A stretch of 36,201 bases of DNA from NCBI RefSeq assembly GCF_004343195.1, contig NZ_SMCR01000016.1:1-36201 (forward strand). Direction: 5' to 3'. The position numbers were made by a program, and so were the translations under genes. The first letter of the stretch is position 1. Every line of letters starts with the position of its first letter. The notes under the pieces were generated by a model. That model had not been told where the DNA came from and ran no database searches. It saw only the letters and a program-made list of their open reading frames with translations. This stretch comes from Biostraticola tofi. GTDB lineage: Bacteria; Pseudomonadota; Gammaproteobacteria; Enterobacterales; Enterobacteriaceae. Positions 25,819 to 36,111 of the stretch are shown in pieces.

Positions 25819-28800
25819 TTAGAATTGCGCAAACACCCCTAATAAGGGATGCCAGCTCCAGGTATAGTCGCCGTCACGTAATCGGATTTCACCAAAACGT
25901 GCGCTCACTTTAGATAAATCCCATTCGGTTTCCTCAGCGAGCCTTTGATACAAGTTGAGGTAATTGGGTGCGATCCAAGCTTTGACGCCTTCAGCCATAT
26001 TTAACCTTACCGTGTTTACCACGTCTGTTTGCTTCCAGCCACGGGGGCTTTCATCCTTAGCCATGAATACTGGCTCCTGCTCTTCCTCTGTGATCCATAA
26101 GCAATACAGATCTTCTTTCGCGGACTGACGAAAAGGTGTGAGTCTTTGCAGTTCTCCGCACCAATGAGGATGCGCACGCCACCAGAGGGCCGCAGTCGGT
26201 GTTTGCAAAATACTGTTCTTCTCACCAAAGAGTTTGCTGTATAACGCCGCATGCTCCACTTTAACGAGCGTATAAGGTCTGTTCAGAGACTTCGGTTGCA
26301 AAATACGAGATGCAGCACTGAGAGTACAGTATTCATCTTCGAGCAGTATTTGGTGTAGATCATGGCTTTTGAGTAATAAATGCTCAGATTCAAATCCAGG
26401 CTTACAAAACGCGACCTTTTTGTCCTTCAGTCCCCGAAGGTTGTGACTGAGCAGGTATATATTTGGTACGGATGGGATGTGTTGTTCATCTTGACGATGA
26501 CGAAGCACTCTGCCTGCTAATTGAATCAGCGACCGGATTGAACTAGGTTCGACGATCGCCCAATCATAATCGTGGTCGCGTCCCACTTCTGCTACCGAGG
26601 TTGCCATAACGACAAATAGATGTTGACACTCAGGTGCATTCTCCATGGCCTCTTGAATTTCATCAACCTGCCATAACGCATTTAAATCATGGCGCATCAG
26701 TGCTGCATCAAGCCGTTGTTCTATATGGGAGCGCATCGCCATAGGATGCTGGCTGTGATAAATGCAATAATGAACACAGGTATTTGGAGGCGAGGGCATA
26801 ATCATTAATTGACGAACAACGGCTATAAGGGGATTGATATTGGCCATCCTGATCAACCCCAGAGACACGGTTTTACCGCTTATGTGTGTTTGATGGTGTG
26901 ACTGGTTAAGAGTAAACATCAATGGGTGTATCGCTTGTGCGACAGCCAAATGGATATCATCGATATTTTTACTTTCAGAACTCACGGGTATAATTGCAGC
27001 CCGGCGCAGTGGCAGGGCATGCTTATCCAAATTTTTTATCCGTTTATAGACAAACTGCTCGTGTCGCGCAAAGAAATCCTTACTATTTCCATATTGCTGG
27101 TATTGGCAGTCGAATTCATCAAACCAGCTGCAGCATACATTTAGCGCCGTCTCTGGTGGTCCATAAGCCTGTTGCCAGGCAGCGCGGCCATCAAGGTAAG
27201 CTGCAAAAAGCGCCCTTATCAACCCTGGGGGTAATGTCGCTGAAGAGAGTAATACCCGAGACCCCAACATGCCTGCCCAATTCACTAACCTGCAAAGAGC
27301 GGGCATGTCATTAAGACCGAAGTCGTCCGGTTCATCTAACACAAGATCTGCGGTCATCAACCTTAACATTGGAGCGATTTGTCTCCCCCCGCGTAATCCT
27401 TCGGTGGCCGGCATTAAGTGATCGATAGTTGTAACCAGCACTGGCGCGCTCAACAATTGATGCATAGCAGAACCGTGCTCTATCCAATCGTTCATTCGGC
27501 CATCATATAAAGAACCGTCATAGCGCACATATTGATGCTCAGAAAATAGCGAATCCCCTGACTCGCTGCCGGTTTGACGTGACATCTCCTGACTTTGTTG
27601 CTCACCTTCCTGTCGGAATTGATGCAATTCTTTGACAGCCTGTGAACCAACCAGTATGGCGAGATCATCATCTTCAAGTGTTAATCGTTTTCTCAGCGCA
27701 TCACCGGTTTGTAACGTCAGGGTACGTAGCCCAAGAGCGACAGAAAAACGACATCCTTCAGCTTCCGCCGCCAATCCATACATGATACGAGCATTTGCGA
27801 AGGTTTTTCCTCGCCCAGTCGACGCCATATTAATGCCGAAAAACCCATGCTCAGCGCTGATTGTCCGTATGGAACACGCCAATTCAAACGCGCGATCCTG
27901 CCACCTATAACGGGCCTGGGTACTGCGTTGACGAAATCCCTTATGACGACTGATAGACGGTAATGAATCACGCAAGTGTGGCAAGCTACGTCCAAGCAAC
28001 AGAGCGTTCTGTCCAACGCCTACACAATGTTCATCTAACCGCTGTTTATGCATTCCAGTTTGTCGATCAGTATTTGCCCACGCGTGGTAATCATTATCTT
28101 GCCAACCTAGTGTTGGGGGAGAAGCGGAGTAATGATGGTCGGATAGCATGAGTATTAAACGTGCTAGATGGCTAGTAAGCCTTTGGTCCAACTGGCCGAA
28201 ATGTGACAATGAGGGTATTTTCAACGCCCGTGAGGCAAACTTGCGTGCTTTTTCACACCAAATTTTGCTACGCAGTGGTGTACCCTGGGGAAACTGCCAA
28301 ACCTTTATTAAATCAGATGCGTTCCAATCAGCATTAAAATGATTGAGAGCATTCCATTGAGGAGAGAAGTGTTCAGTTAGCCAACTATCGAGGTAGTCTA
28401 ATTGAGGGGGCAAGCTACCAGATGCCTTTTCGAGCGAAGGATTGAAAACCGGTAATCGATGATGAGACACGATCAGCCATGCGACCACCTGTGCCAATGG
28501 CGATAAGGTACGAAAGGGGCTGTCTCCGGTTGATCGGTTATCCTGTTCCAGGTTGGTCAATAGGGTTTTTTCTGCTCCAGGGGTGATAGTGCTGAGTAAG
28601 GTCAGCCAGGTCTTATCATCATGCGAACTCACGAATGCCTGAAACAGACGCAATGATACCCACTCATGTCGGTAGGGCTGGCTCCGTAGTCCTTTTCCTG
28701 ATAATCCAGCTTGGAACATGGCGTTGCTCTTGCCGACATCATGGAATAACCCGGCTATAGCCGCCAGCAAGCTAAACGTCTCTGTACTACGCCATGGATT

Positions 28801-29109
28801 TTCGTCTTTAGCGCGCAGAATATCGCGACCGGTGATATTGGTGGGAATACTCCCTTGTGCATTGAAACGTTTGAGATTCCCAACAATCCAAAGTAGTTCT
28901 GTATGATTGGTACTGCGAATCCAATGGCATGCGACTGCTGTATTACGTCGTGCAGTTTTACGCAATAGTTTGCGAAGTGTTTTCATTCCCTCGAGGGTGA
29001 TAGCCGTTTGCCAAGTGCGTTCGCCTTTACGCTCGGCAAACTGATCTAAAATCCTACGGGTTTCAATCAATGCCCGTTTATTGCATTCTGCGATCAGCAA
29101 TATGTTCAT
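25819..29109 (-). CDS. cas3: Cas2/3 fusion (type I-F Cas3: Cas2 + HD nuclease + helicase)
   Basis: This 1096-residue fusion is the hallmark of type I-F. Residues 1 to about 95 form a Cas2 domain ([10 protein letters not shown]...), which assembles with Cas1 for spacer acquisition. The HD nuclease begins at [12 protein letters not shown] with H123/D124. The superfamily 2 helicase has Walker A STGRGKT (430-436), Walker B DEPD (592-595), SAT (623-625) and motif [12 protein letters not shown] (863-872). A C-terminal domain of about 200 residues follows. The protein should be recruited by the Csy complex to nick and degrade target DNA in the 3'-5' direction. Its ATG overlaps the cas1 stop (ATGA), so translation is coupled. 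The frame is intact. Confidence 0.97.
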   Translation of the reverse strand: MNILLIAECNKRALIETRRILDQFAERKGERTWQTAITLEGMKTLRKLLRKTARRNTAVACHWIRSTNHTELLWIVGNLKRFNAQGSIPTNITGRDILRAKDENPWRSTETFSLLAAIAGLFHDVGKSNAMFQAGLSGKGLRSQPYRHEWVSLRLFQAFVSSHDDKTWLTLLSTITPGAEKTLLTNLEQDNRSTGDSPFRTLSPLAQVVAWLIVSHHRLPVFNPSLEKASGSLPPQLDYLDSWLTEHFSPQWNALNHFNADWNASDLIKVWQFPQGTPLRSKIWCEKARKFASRALKIPSLSHFGQLDQRLTSHLARLILMLSDHHYSASPPTLGWQDNDYHAWANTDRQTGMHKQRLDEHCVGVGQNALLLGRSLPHLRDSLPSISRHKGFRQRSTQARYRWQDRAFELACSIRTISAEHGFFGINMASTGRGKTFANARIMYGLAAEAEGCRFSVALGLRTLTLQTGDALRKRLTLEDDDLAILVGSQAVKELHQFRQEGEQQSQEMSRQTGSESGDSLFSEHQYVRYDGSLYDGRMNDWIEHGSAMHQLLSAPVLVTTIDHLMPATEGLRGGRQIAPMLRLMTADLVLDEPDDFGLNDMPALCRLVNWAGMLGSRVLLSSATLPPGLIRALFAAYLDGRAAWQQAYGPPETALNVCCSWFDEFDCQYQQYGNSKDFFARHEQFVYKRIKNLDKHALPLRRAAIIPVSSESKNIDDIHLAVAQAIHPLMFTLNQSHHQTHISGKTVSLGLIRMANINPLIAVVRQLMIMPSPPNTCVHYCIYHSQHPMAMRSHIEQRLDAALMRHDLNALWQVDEIQEAMENAPECQHLFVVMATSVAEVGRDHDYDWAIVEPSSIRSLIQLAGRVLRHRQDEQHIPSVPNIYLLSHNLRGLKDKKVAFCKPGFESEHLLLKSHDLHQILLEDEYCTLSAASRILQPKSLNRPYTLVKVEHAALYSKLFGEKNSILQTPTAALWWRAHPHWCGELQRLTPFRQSAKEDLYCLWITEEEQEPVFMAKDESPRGWKQTDVVNTVRLNMAEGVKAWIAPNYLNLYQRLAEETEWDLSKVSARFGEIRLRDGDYTWSWHPLLGVFAQF

Positions 29110-30086
29110 TGCTTCACCAGGCTAAGTTGTTGAGTGATGTCCTGCACTGCCGAGATCAATACATCGAGCGCTTCTGATTGCTGAAATGCCGTTAGACAAC
29201 GCTGGCGAAAGGCTTGTTCTTCTTCACCATCCATCGCAGCAAGAAATGCCTGTGGTAATACCAATGCATCTTTGATGAGATCAGCAACATCAAAAACCAA
29301 CCCCCCACGACGTGTTTTTCCATGTAAAACCGGCATGCCATGTGGCAGGCCTAACACCCAAGTTGCAACTGCTGCGAGTCCATAGGCTAGATAATTACCG
29401 TGATCTAGAAAACGGTTTGCCAAATCGGTACCACTGCCGCGTTTGGCGCGAGTAAAATCACCATAGCTCACCGTATTGGCTGCCATTTTATAAAGCGCTT
29501 TGGTCATCATCGCTTCCTGCAATAGCACCTCATTATTGGTAGTACAGGTGGTCAGCGCTTTTTCGAACCGGTCCAATAGTGCCTGTAAATGTTCTGCCTT
29601 AAAATTGAAACCTGTTTCGCGTGATTGACGCAAAGAAAACCAGTTCTGACGTATTTGCGCGATACGCACTTTTTGAAATGCGACGGCGGCGGCTAACCGT
29701 TTCTCATCGTCAAACCAAAAGCTCGCCCAACCCTGCAAATACTCTGTTGGTCGATATTCACTCTGTGGCGATAACCATGATACCGCGACTTCCGCTTCAT
29801 TGGCTGCATAAAGAGGCGTTCCGCCACCCCCGCAAAAGCCGATCATTACCCCTGCTCGAGCGAATTCGCGCATTGCTGCTTGTGTTACAGATGTTCCGGT
29901 ACCGAGCATGACTACGCTCGTATTAGCGATAGGAATATTCCAATACAGGGACTGATTCCCTTGATCAGTGACGTACTCTACCCTGCCGCCATTGACCAAA
30001 ATACGGCAGTGCTGAAGATAATAAATATTGGCTCGTTTAGAATGCAGAATCGTTTTCAAATCTGAAGGGCTAAATGATTTATCCAT
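29106..30086 (-). CDS. cas1: Cas1 (type I-F integrase)
   Basis: This 326-residue metal-dependent integrase inserts new spacers at the leader end of the array. The expected metal ligands are E191 (LLQEAMMTKALYK), H255 (VLHGKTRRGG) and D266/D269 (LVFDVADLIKD). The N-terminal beta domain includes YLQHCRILVNGGRVEYV, followed by TSVVMLGTGTSVTQAAM. It is the first gene of the leftward cas operon. AAGGG stands about 9 bases before the ATG, and the promoter must lie in the 30087-30369 leader that it shares with the array. Confidence 0.97.
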   Translation of the reverse strand: MDKSFSPSDLKTILHSKRANIYYLQHCRILVNGGRVEYVTDQGNQSLYWNIPIANTSVVMLGTGTSVTQAAMREFARAGVMIGFCGGGGTPLYAANEAEVAVSWLSPQSEYRPTEYLQGWASFWFDDEKRLAAAVAFQKVRIAQIRQNWFSLRQSRETGFNFKAEHLQALLDRFEKALTTCTTNNEVLLQEAMMTKALYKMAANTVSYGDFTRAKRGSGTDLANRFLDHGNYLAYGLAAVATWVLGLPHGMPVLHGKTRRGGLVFDVADLIKDALVLPQAFLAAMDGEEEQAFRQRCLTAFQQSEALDVLISAVQDITQQLSLVKQ

Positions 30087-30273
30087 TAAATTTTCCCTTT
30101 TTAGTCAGATAGCGAGGACAACGTAGGCTAAAGACTCACGATGCAATAATTACATTTCGTCGCTAACGATCGATGAAGTCAGACTATCACAGCATTCTGG
30201 CAAAGTTGATTGTCAAAAAAAATATTCATGATACAACCCCCCTTTTTTATCATCCCTTTCATCGCGCACTAAT

Positions 30274-30286
30274 AATCAATAGGTTA
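30274..30286 (+). promoter_or_regulatory. IHF site in the leader
   Basis: AATCAATAGGTTA fits the IHF consensus WATCAANNNNTTR at every position. It lies about 84 bases before the first repeat. IHF is known to bend I-F leaders so that Cas1-Cas2/3 can integrate spacers. Confidence 0.7.
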
Positions 30287-30321
30287 CATAAGGGTTCAAA
30301 AAAAGGGTCTAACGAGTCAAT

Positions 30322-30351
30322 TTGGCAATTGCAGCTTATAAAACATATCGT
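30322..30351 (+). promoter_or_regulatory. Predicted pre-crRNA promoter
   Basis: TTGGCA (30322-30327) and TATCGT (30346-30351) are separated by 18 bases. Transcription would start near 30358, about 12 bases before the first repeat, reading into the array. Confidence 0.4.
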
Positions 30352-30369
30352 TAAAGTGATTGTGTTTCG

Positions 30370-33300
30370 GTTCACTGCCGCATAGGCAGCTTAGAAAGAC
30401 GTCTGCACACGCGGGAAAAAGGCGCACTGGTTCACTGCCGCATAGGCAGCTTAGAAATTCTCCTGTCTCTTTGAATAACGATTCGAATTGTTCACTGCCG
30501 CATAGGCAGCTTAGAAACTTGAGCATTCGGCCATGGTTGGCCAGCTTGCCGTTCACTGCCGCATAGGCAGCTTAGAAATTTTCGCCGTCCTCCAGTTTCT
30601 GCAAATCCTTGTTCACTGCCGCATAGGCAGCTTAGAAATGAATTCAACCGGAGGACCAATGACGGCAAGGGTTCACTGCCGCATAGGCAGCTTAGAAACT
30701 GTACTGGCAGATATTTCTTTTGCACGGACTGTTCACTGCCGCATAGGCAGCTTAGAAAAAACATCGTGGCAATACCCGCTTTACAGATTTGTTCACTGCC
30801 GCATAGGCAGCTTAGAAATGGCGCTCCGCCTTGCTGCCCCTCTACCGACAGTTCACTGCCGCATAGGCAGCTTAGAAACTCATCTGCCATATCTAGGCCG
30901 GTGAGCTATGGTTCACTGCCGCATAGGCAGCTTAGAAAGCCAAGGTGAATACCCAACGCAACGCAAAATAGTTCACTGCCGCATAGGCAGCTTAGAAATT
31001 ATTTCCAAACAACTTTCTCATATCCATCAGGTTCACTGCCGCATAGGCAGCTTAGAAATATCGAGCTTATCCCCCATGGACAAGGCTATTGTTCACTGCC
31101 GCATAGGCAGCTTAGAAAAAAGGCCACCGGATGGCGTAACCGGGCGCAGCGTTCACTGCCGCATAGGCAGCTTAGAAAATCAGCGGGCTACCTGAAGCGA
31201 CAGCGCTACCGTTCACTGCCGCATAGGCAGCTTAGAAAAACGGCACATTCTGGCAGGAATGGTTTGGAACGTTCACTGCCGCATAGGCAGCTTAGAAATA
31301 TGCCATTGATGCCCCAGCAGGCGCGACCGAGTTCACTGCCGCATAGGCAGCTTAGAAAATCACCCCGGCGCGCTATCGTACAGCCATAGGTTCACTGCCG
31401 CATAGGCAGCTTAGAAATGGGAAGAAAGTTCTATCAAGTTCAGTGCCGCGTTCACTGCCGCATAGGCAGCTTAGAAATCCCAGCGGCTGCGGGGCGAGAC
31501 CGATTAAACGTTCACTGCCGCATAGGCAGCTTAGAAATACAGCAGCCGACACAGCGAGATTGGCGGCATGTTCACTGCCGCATAGGCAGCTTAGAAATGG
31601 CTTAGAGGGCAATAATACTTTATCCACGCGTTCACTGCCGCATAGGCAGCTTAGAAAACATTATGCGGGCACCGCCGGCCAGGTAATTTGTTCACTGCCG
31701 CATAGGCAGCTTAGAAATATAGCAGCATTAACTGCGTACTGAATTCCAAGTTCACTGCCGCATAGGCAGCTTAGAAACATCGGCATGGGTCAACTGGAAT
31801 TTTGTCTGGGTTCACTGCCGCATAGGCAGCTTAGAAAAGGTGAATACGGTTAAAATTAGTCCTCGAGATGTTCACTGCCGCATAGGCAGCTTAGAAAGCG
31901 TGCGCTATCGACATGGTCCATGTAGTAAAGTTCACTGCCGCATAGGCAGCTTAGAAAGCTAACGGACTGACGACATTTGTCATTGATGAGTTCACTGCCG
32001 CATAGGCAGCTTAGAAATAAAATTTATCCCAAAAGTTACATGATAAAAAGTTCACTGCCGCATAGGCAGCTTAGAAAGGTCAGTTAAGCCACTTGACCGC
32101 TTTCGGCTCGTTCACTGCCGCATAGGCAGCTTAGAAATGGCGAGCAATGACCATACCTTGCCAGCCAATGTTCACTGCCGCATAGGCAGCTTAGAAATAC
32201 GCCGGAATGGTATGCGAAGAGATATGGTGGTTCACTGCCGCATAGGCAGCTTAGAAATTCCGAAAGTTCCGGTAAATCGTCAACCTCATGTTCACTGCCG
32301 CATAGGCAGCTTAGAAAGTGCGGGCCGACAAGCCCGCTATTTTTAAAACGTTCACTGCCGCATAGGCAGCTTAGAAACCTCCCTGCCTGCGCTTCCTGTC
32401 TTTGCTAATGTTCACTGCCGCATAGGCAGCTTAGAAATTACCAGATACTAGATTTCTCGTAATGTTACTGTTCACTGCCGCATAGGCAGCTTAGAAATCC
32501 AACATTACTCTCGAGGTTGTAAACATGACGTTCACTGCCGCATAGGCAGCTTAGAAACTTAAATCCCTGGTCACGGAATCCATAAGTGAGTTCACTGCCG
32601 CATAGGCAGCTTAGAAACTGGTGGCACTGATGCGATGATTGACTATCGTGTTCACTGCCGCATAGGCAGCTTAGAAAATACATCGATGATCAAGATATTT
32701 ATCACCAACGTTCACTGCCGCATAGGCAGCTTAGAAAAAACGAGATATCGCAGAAATGGATGGGAGAACGTTCACTGCCGCATAGGCAGCTTAGAAAGAT
32801 GCGGACAGGCGCTTCAAAAGCTATCTAATGTTCACTGCCGCATAGGCAGCTTAGAAATGAGCGAGGCCAACCTGAGCGGGGCCGACCTTGTTCACTGCCG
32901 CATAGGCAGCTTAGAAAATGTTCAGGACACTGTTACCCGCCTGCCTGATGTTCACTGCCGCATAGGCAGCTTAGAAATGAAACGAGGGAGTGGCATCCCT
33001 CAAAACAGGGTTCACTGCCGCATAGGCAGCTTAGAAAACTGGGCTAATCGCGAGCCAGACGCTCCTAATGTTCACTGCCGCATAGGCAGCTTAGAAATCA
33101 ATCAATGATAGTCCTGATAGTCAACGAGGGTTCACTGCCGCATAGGCAGCTTAGAAACGGGGATAACGACTATTGAGCTGGCCGACAGGGTTCACTGCCG
33201 CATAGGCAGCTTAGAAACTAAATCGTCCGAGGTAACGACCAGTTGACCGGTTCACTGCCGCATAGGCAGCTTAGAAATTTGCTGATACAGGCCACGAACA

Positions 33301-35677
33301 CCGCCAAACGTTCACTGCCGCATAGGCAGCTTAGAAAGCGATACTTTGCCCCCCAATTGACCAGCATGTGTTCACTGCCGCATAGGCAGCTTAGAAATGC
33401 ATGAATATGGCCGAATCGGTATTGCTGTTGTTCACTGCCGCATAGGCAGCTTAGAAATCACTGGCCGCAATGATGGAAGCACTCGATACGTTCACTGCCG
33501 CATAGGCAGCTTAGAAACGAAAAAGTAATGCGTTCACTGGTATCGAATAGTTCACTGCCGCATAGGCAGCTTAGAAATGGGATTGATGCACCCCGACGAC
33601 GTCAGCCACGTTCACTGCCGCATAGGCAGCTTAGAAATAGTATTGACAGCCCATCCTTAATCGTTGTGAGTTCACTGCCGCATAGGCAGCTTAGAAAGTG
33701 TTCATCCCATGAGTCAACGCGGATAACTTGTTCACTGCCGCATAGGCAGCTTAGAAAATAACGCCGATGAACCCGATTGCCGTCATAGTGTTCACTGCCG
33801 CATAGGCAGCTTAGAAATAGCTTTGGCGTGACAAGCTGAAACTGTATGCGTTCACTGCCGCATAGGCAGCTTAGAAAAACAGCTATACCGAAGTACGCAA
33901 AGAACATCCGTTCACTGCCGCATAGGCAGCTTAGAAATATAAACTATCATTGCTCGGACATACCGATGAGTTCACTGCCGCATAGGCAGCTTAGAAAGAG
34001 ATGAAAAATCAACCGAAACGACTTTACTTGTTCACTGCCGCATAGGCAGCTTAGAAAGTGAAGGAAAACGAAATTCGCGCCATGGGTGAGTTCACTGCCG
34101 CATAGGCAGCTTAGAAACTGCGTGATGTGCTGAAGCTGCAAAACCTTCAGTTCACTGCCGCATAGGCAGCTTAGAAATCTGCCTCGATGATTGCCGCTCG
34201 CATCGCCAAGTTCACTGCCGCATAGGCAGCTTAGAAAGATGAAGCGAAGTTCCCGGGCGTTCCTCAATCGTTCACTGCCGCATAGGCAGCTTAGAAATTC
34301 TTCAACTTTTGTTTTTCACATTGGGCAGCGTTCACTGCCGCATAGGCAGCTTAGAAAATTAATTTTCGTGACAACGGCGATGGCTCAAAGTTCACTGCCG
34401 CATAGGCAGCTTAGAAAAGGTAGAGGGAGCCGCCGACGCTGAGGTTATCGTTCACTGCCGCATAGGCAGCTTAGAAAATCCTTAGCGAGCTGCTCAAACT
34501 CAACGACCCGTTCACTGCCGCATAGGCAGCTTAGAAATTCCGCATTGGCGCAATTCAGGGCCATGTTGAGTTCACTGCCGCATAGGCAGCTTAGAAAAAG
34601 GTAGGCGAGAACTATGGTGATGCTTCCCCGTTCACTGCCGCATAGGCAGCTTAGAAATACGGATGGAATAAAAAACAGGACAGGGTGACGTTCACTGCCG
34701 CATAGGCAGCTTAGAAAGTAATTGTTGCCGACAAACTGAACGCTCTGAGGTTCACTGCCGCATAGGCAGCTTAGAAATCTTGGTGCGAGGGTCCATCACT
34801 TTGATATCAGTTCACTGCCGCATAGGCAGCTTAGAAACTCAATCCGGCAAGCAAGCTGGCTTATCTGGTGTTCACTGCCGCATAGGCAGCTTAGAAAATC
34901 ATCAATAATCCGACGATAATCCTCCAGGTGTTCACTGCCGCATAGGCAGCTTAGAAAAAGGACGCTGAGTGGGAGAACGGCAAATGGACGTTCACTGCCG
35001 CATAGGCAGCTTAGAAATCGTTAAATCTGACGCTCAAACAATCACAGACGTTCACTGCCGCATAGGCAGCTTAGAAAAAGTGTTTTTCTAAATCGGTTGT
35101 AGTCATTACGTTCACTGCCGCATAGGCAGCTTAGAAATTACATCAGTGACACGGTCATTCTCAGACATGGTTCACTGCCGCATAGGCAGCTTAGAAATCG
35201 ACATGCTCAGGTATTACATCCCACTGATAGTTCACTGCCGCATAGGCAGCTTAGAAATAGCAACTGTCATCGCGCCAGACTACGGGATTGTTCACTGCCG
35301 CATAGGCAGCTTAGAAAATACGCAGTCGGTAGCGGAGGGGAATTTGCAAGTTCACTGCCGCATAGGCAGCTTAGAAAGGAACGCCGGCCGAAGGTATTGG
35401 CATATTTGTGTTCACCGCCGCATAGGCAGCTTAGAAATGCCGGCGCAGACCAGCCCAGAAGTAAAACAGGTTCACTGCCGCATAGGCAGCTTAGAAATCA
35501 ATGCGCTGAATGAGCTCTCGGCCGTTATTGTTCACTGCCGCATAGGCAGCTTAGAAATTAAGGACACAGGAAAAGCAGAAAGAGACTGGGTTCACTGCCG
35601 CATAGGCAGCTTAGAAACACTGCGCAAATGCCCGCTTCTCTCTCGGCTTGTTCACTGCCGCATAGGCAGCTTAAAAA
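30370..35677 (+). CRISPR. Type I-F CRISPR array, 89 repeats and 88 spacers
   Basis: The 28-bp repeat starts GTTCA, continues with the hairpin CTGCC-GCATA-GGCAG and ends CTTAGAAA. This is the type I-F repeat processed by Cas6f. Repeats begin at 30370, 30430, 30490, then every 60 bases from 30551 to 31331, then every 60 bases from 31390 to 35650. All spacers are 32 nt except spacer 3 (33 nt) and spacer 17 (31 nt). Only repeat 85 (35410, T7 to C) and the last repeat (35650, G25 to A) deviate. The degenerate last repeat and the leader next to cas1 show that new spacers enter on the left and that transcription is rightward. I saw no duplicate spacers by eye. Confidence 0.99.
32320..32344 (+). terminator. 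Terminator-like sequence inside spacer 33
   Basis: Within spacer 33 the arms GCGGGC and GCCCGC form a perfect GC-only 6-bp stem with a 6-nt loop, followed by TATTTTT. In the direction of array transcription this has the form of an intrinsic terminator. Confidence 0.5.
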
Positions 35678-36111
35678 AGGTTAGGGAACGGCGGCCTGCG
35701 CACGAGCTATTCGTGCATAGATATTCCGCTATCTTCCGGCGTTCCGGCATGGCGTCGGTCACCCTGGAGCATAACAATCCTGTGCCAATCATTAATGTTG
35801 TAATTTAACCAGTCTGGTATGACGATGGTGTAGGGATAACGCTGGCTCTAACCAGACGTTCGGCTCGTCATTTCCATCCATCAACCTGAGTACGGTGATT
35901 CGATATATTGGGCCGCTCTGTGGTGCCAATCGCTATCATTAACGCGATGCGAGCATGCGTATATTTGAATATTTCCGTAATATTATCTACGCCACCATAC
36001 TCTATTGCTCTGGCACCAATACGTCCCTGACCATTATAACCGGGCGTAAAATGACGACATCAATATCTTTCGAATATCAGTCAAGCTAACGCGCAGTGAA
36101 GCATTGTGTAA
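35678..36111. other. Region right of the array, no intact gene
   Basis: The 434 bases between the last repeat and the insertion sequence hold no intact gene. On the minus strand an open stretch without a start (36059 down to a TGA at 35868-35870) reads RHFTPGYNGQGRIGARAIEY and further coding-like residues, ending VDGWK. A shorter minus-strand stretch near 35700-35810 includes DWHRIVMLQGDRRHAG. They look like decayed gene pieces of unknown family. Confidence 0.35.

Larger units (their letters stand above)
30087..30369. promoter_or_regulatory. CRISPR leader and divergent cas promoter region
   Basis: These 283 AT-rich bases lie between cas1 and the first repeat and contain no gene. New spacers should enter at its right border. 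It holds an exact IHF consensus site and a plausible rightward array promoter. The leftward promoter for cas1 must also be here, but I cannot point to a convincing pair of hexamers. Confidence 0.8.

Noticed and set aside
30978..31894. Spacers 10 and 25 share AGGTGAATAC
   Set aside because: Only 10 bases are shared at different offsets among 88 spacers. The rest differs, so they are not duplicates.
33532..33539. GTTCACTG inside spacer 53, same as the first 8 bases of the repeat
   Set aside because: It is short, lies in the middle of the spacer and has no length anomaly nearby. It is likely chance, unlike the spacer 18 tail.
30492..35808. Many open frames in the array reading VHCRIGSLE, SLPHRQLRN or FLSCLCGSE repeats
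   Set aside because: They are translations of the 28-bp CRISPR repeat. The 60-base period keeps the frame between repeats. They are not proteins.
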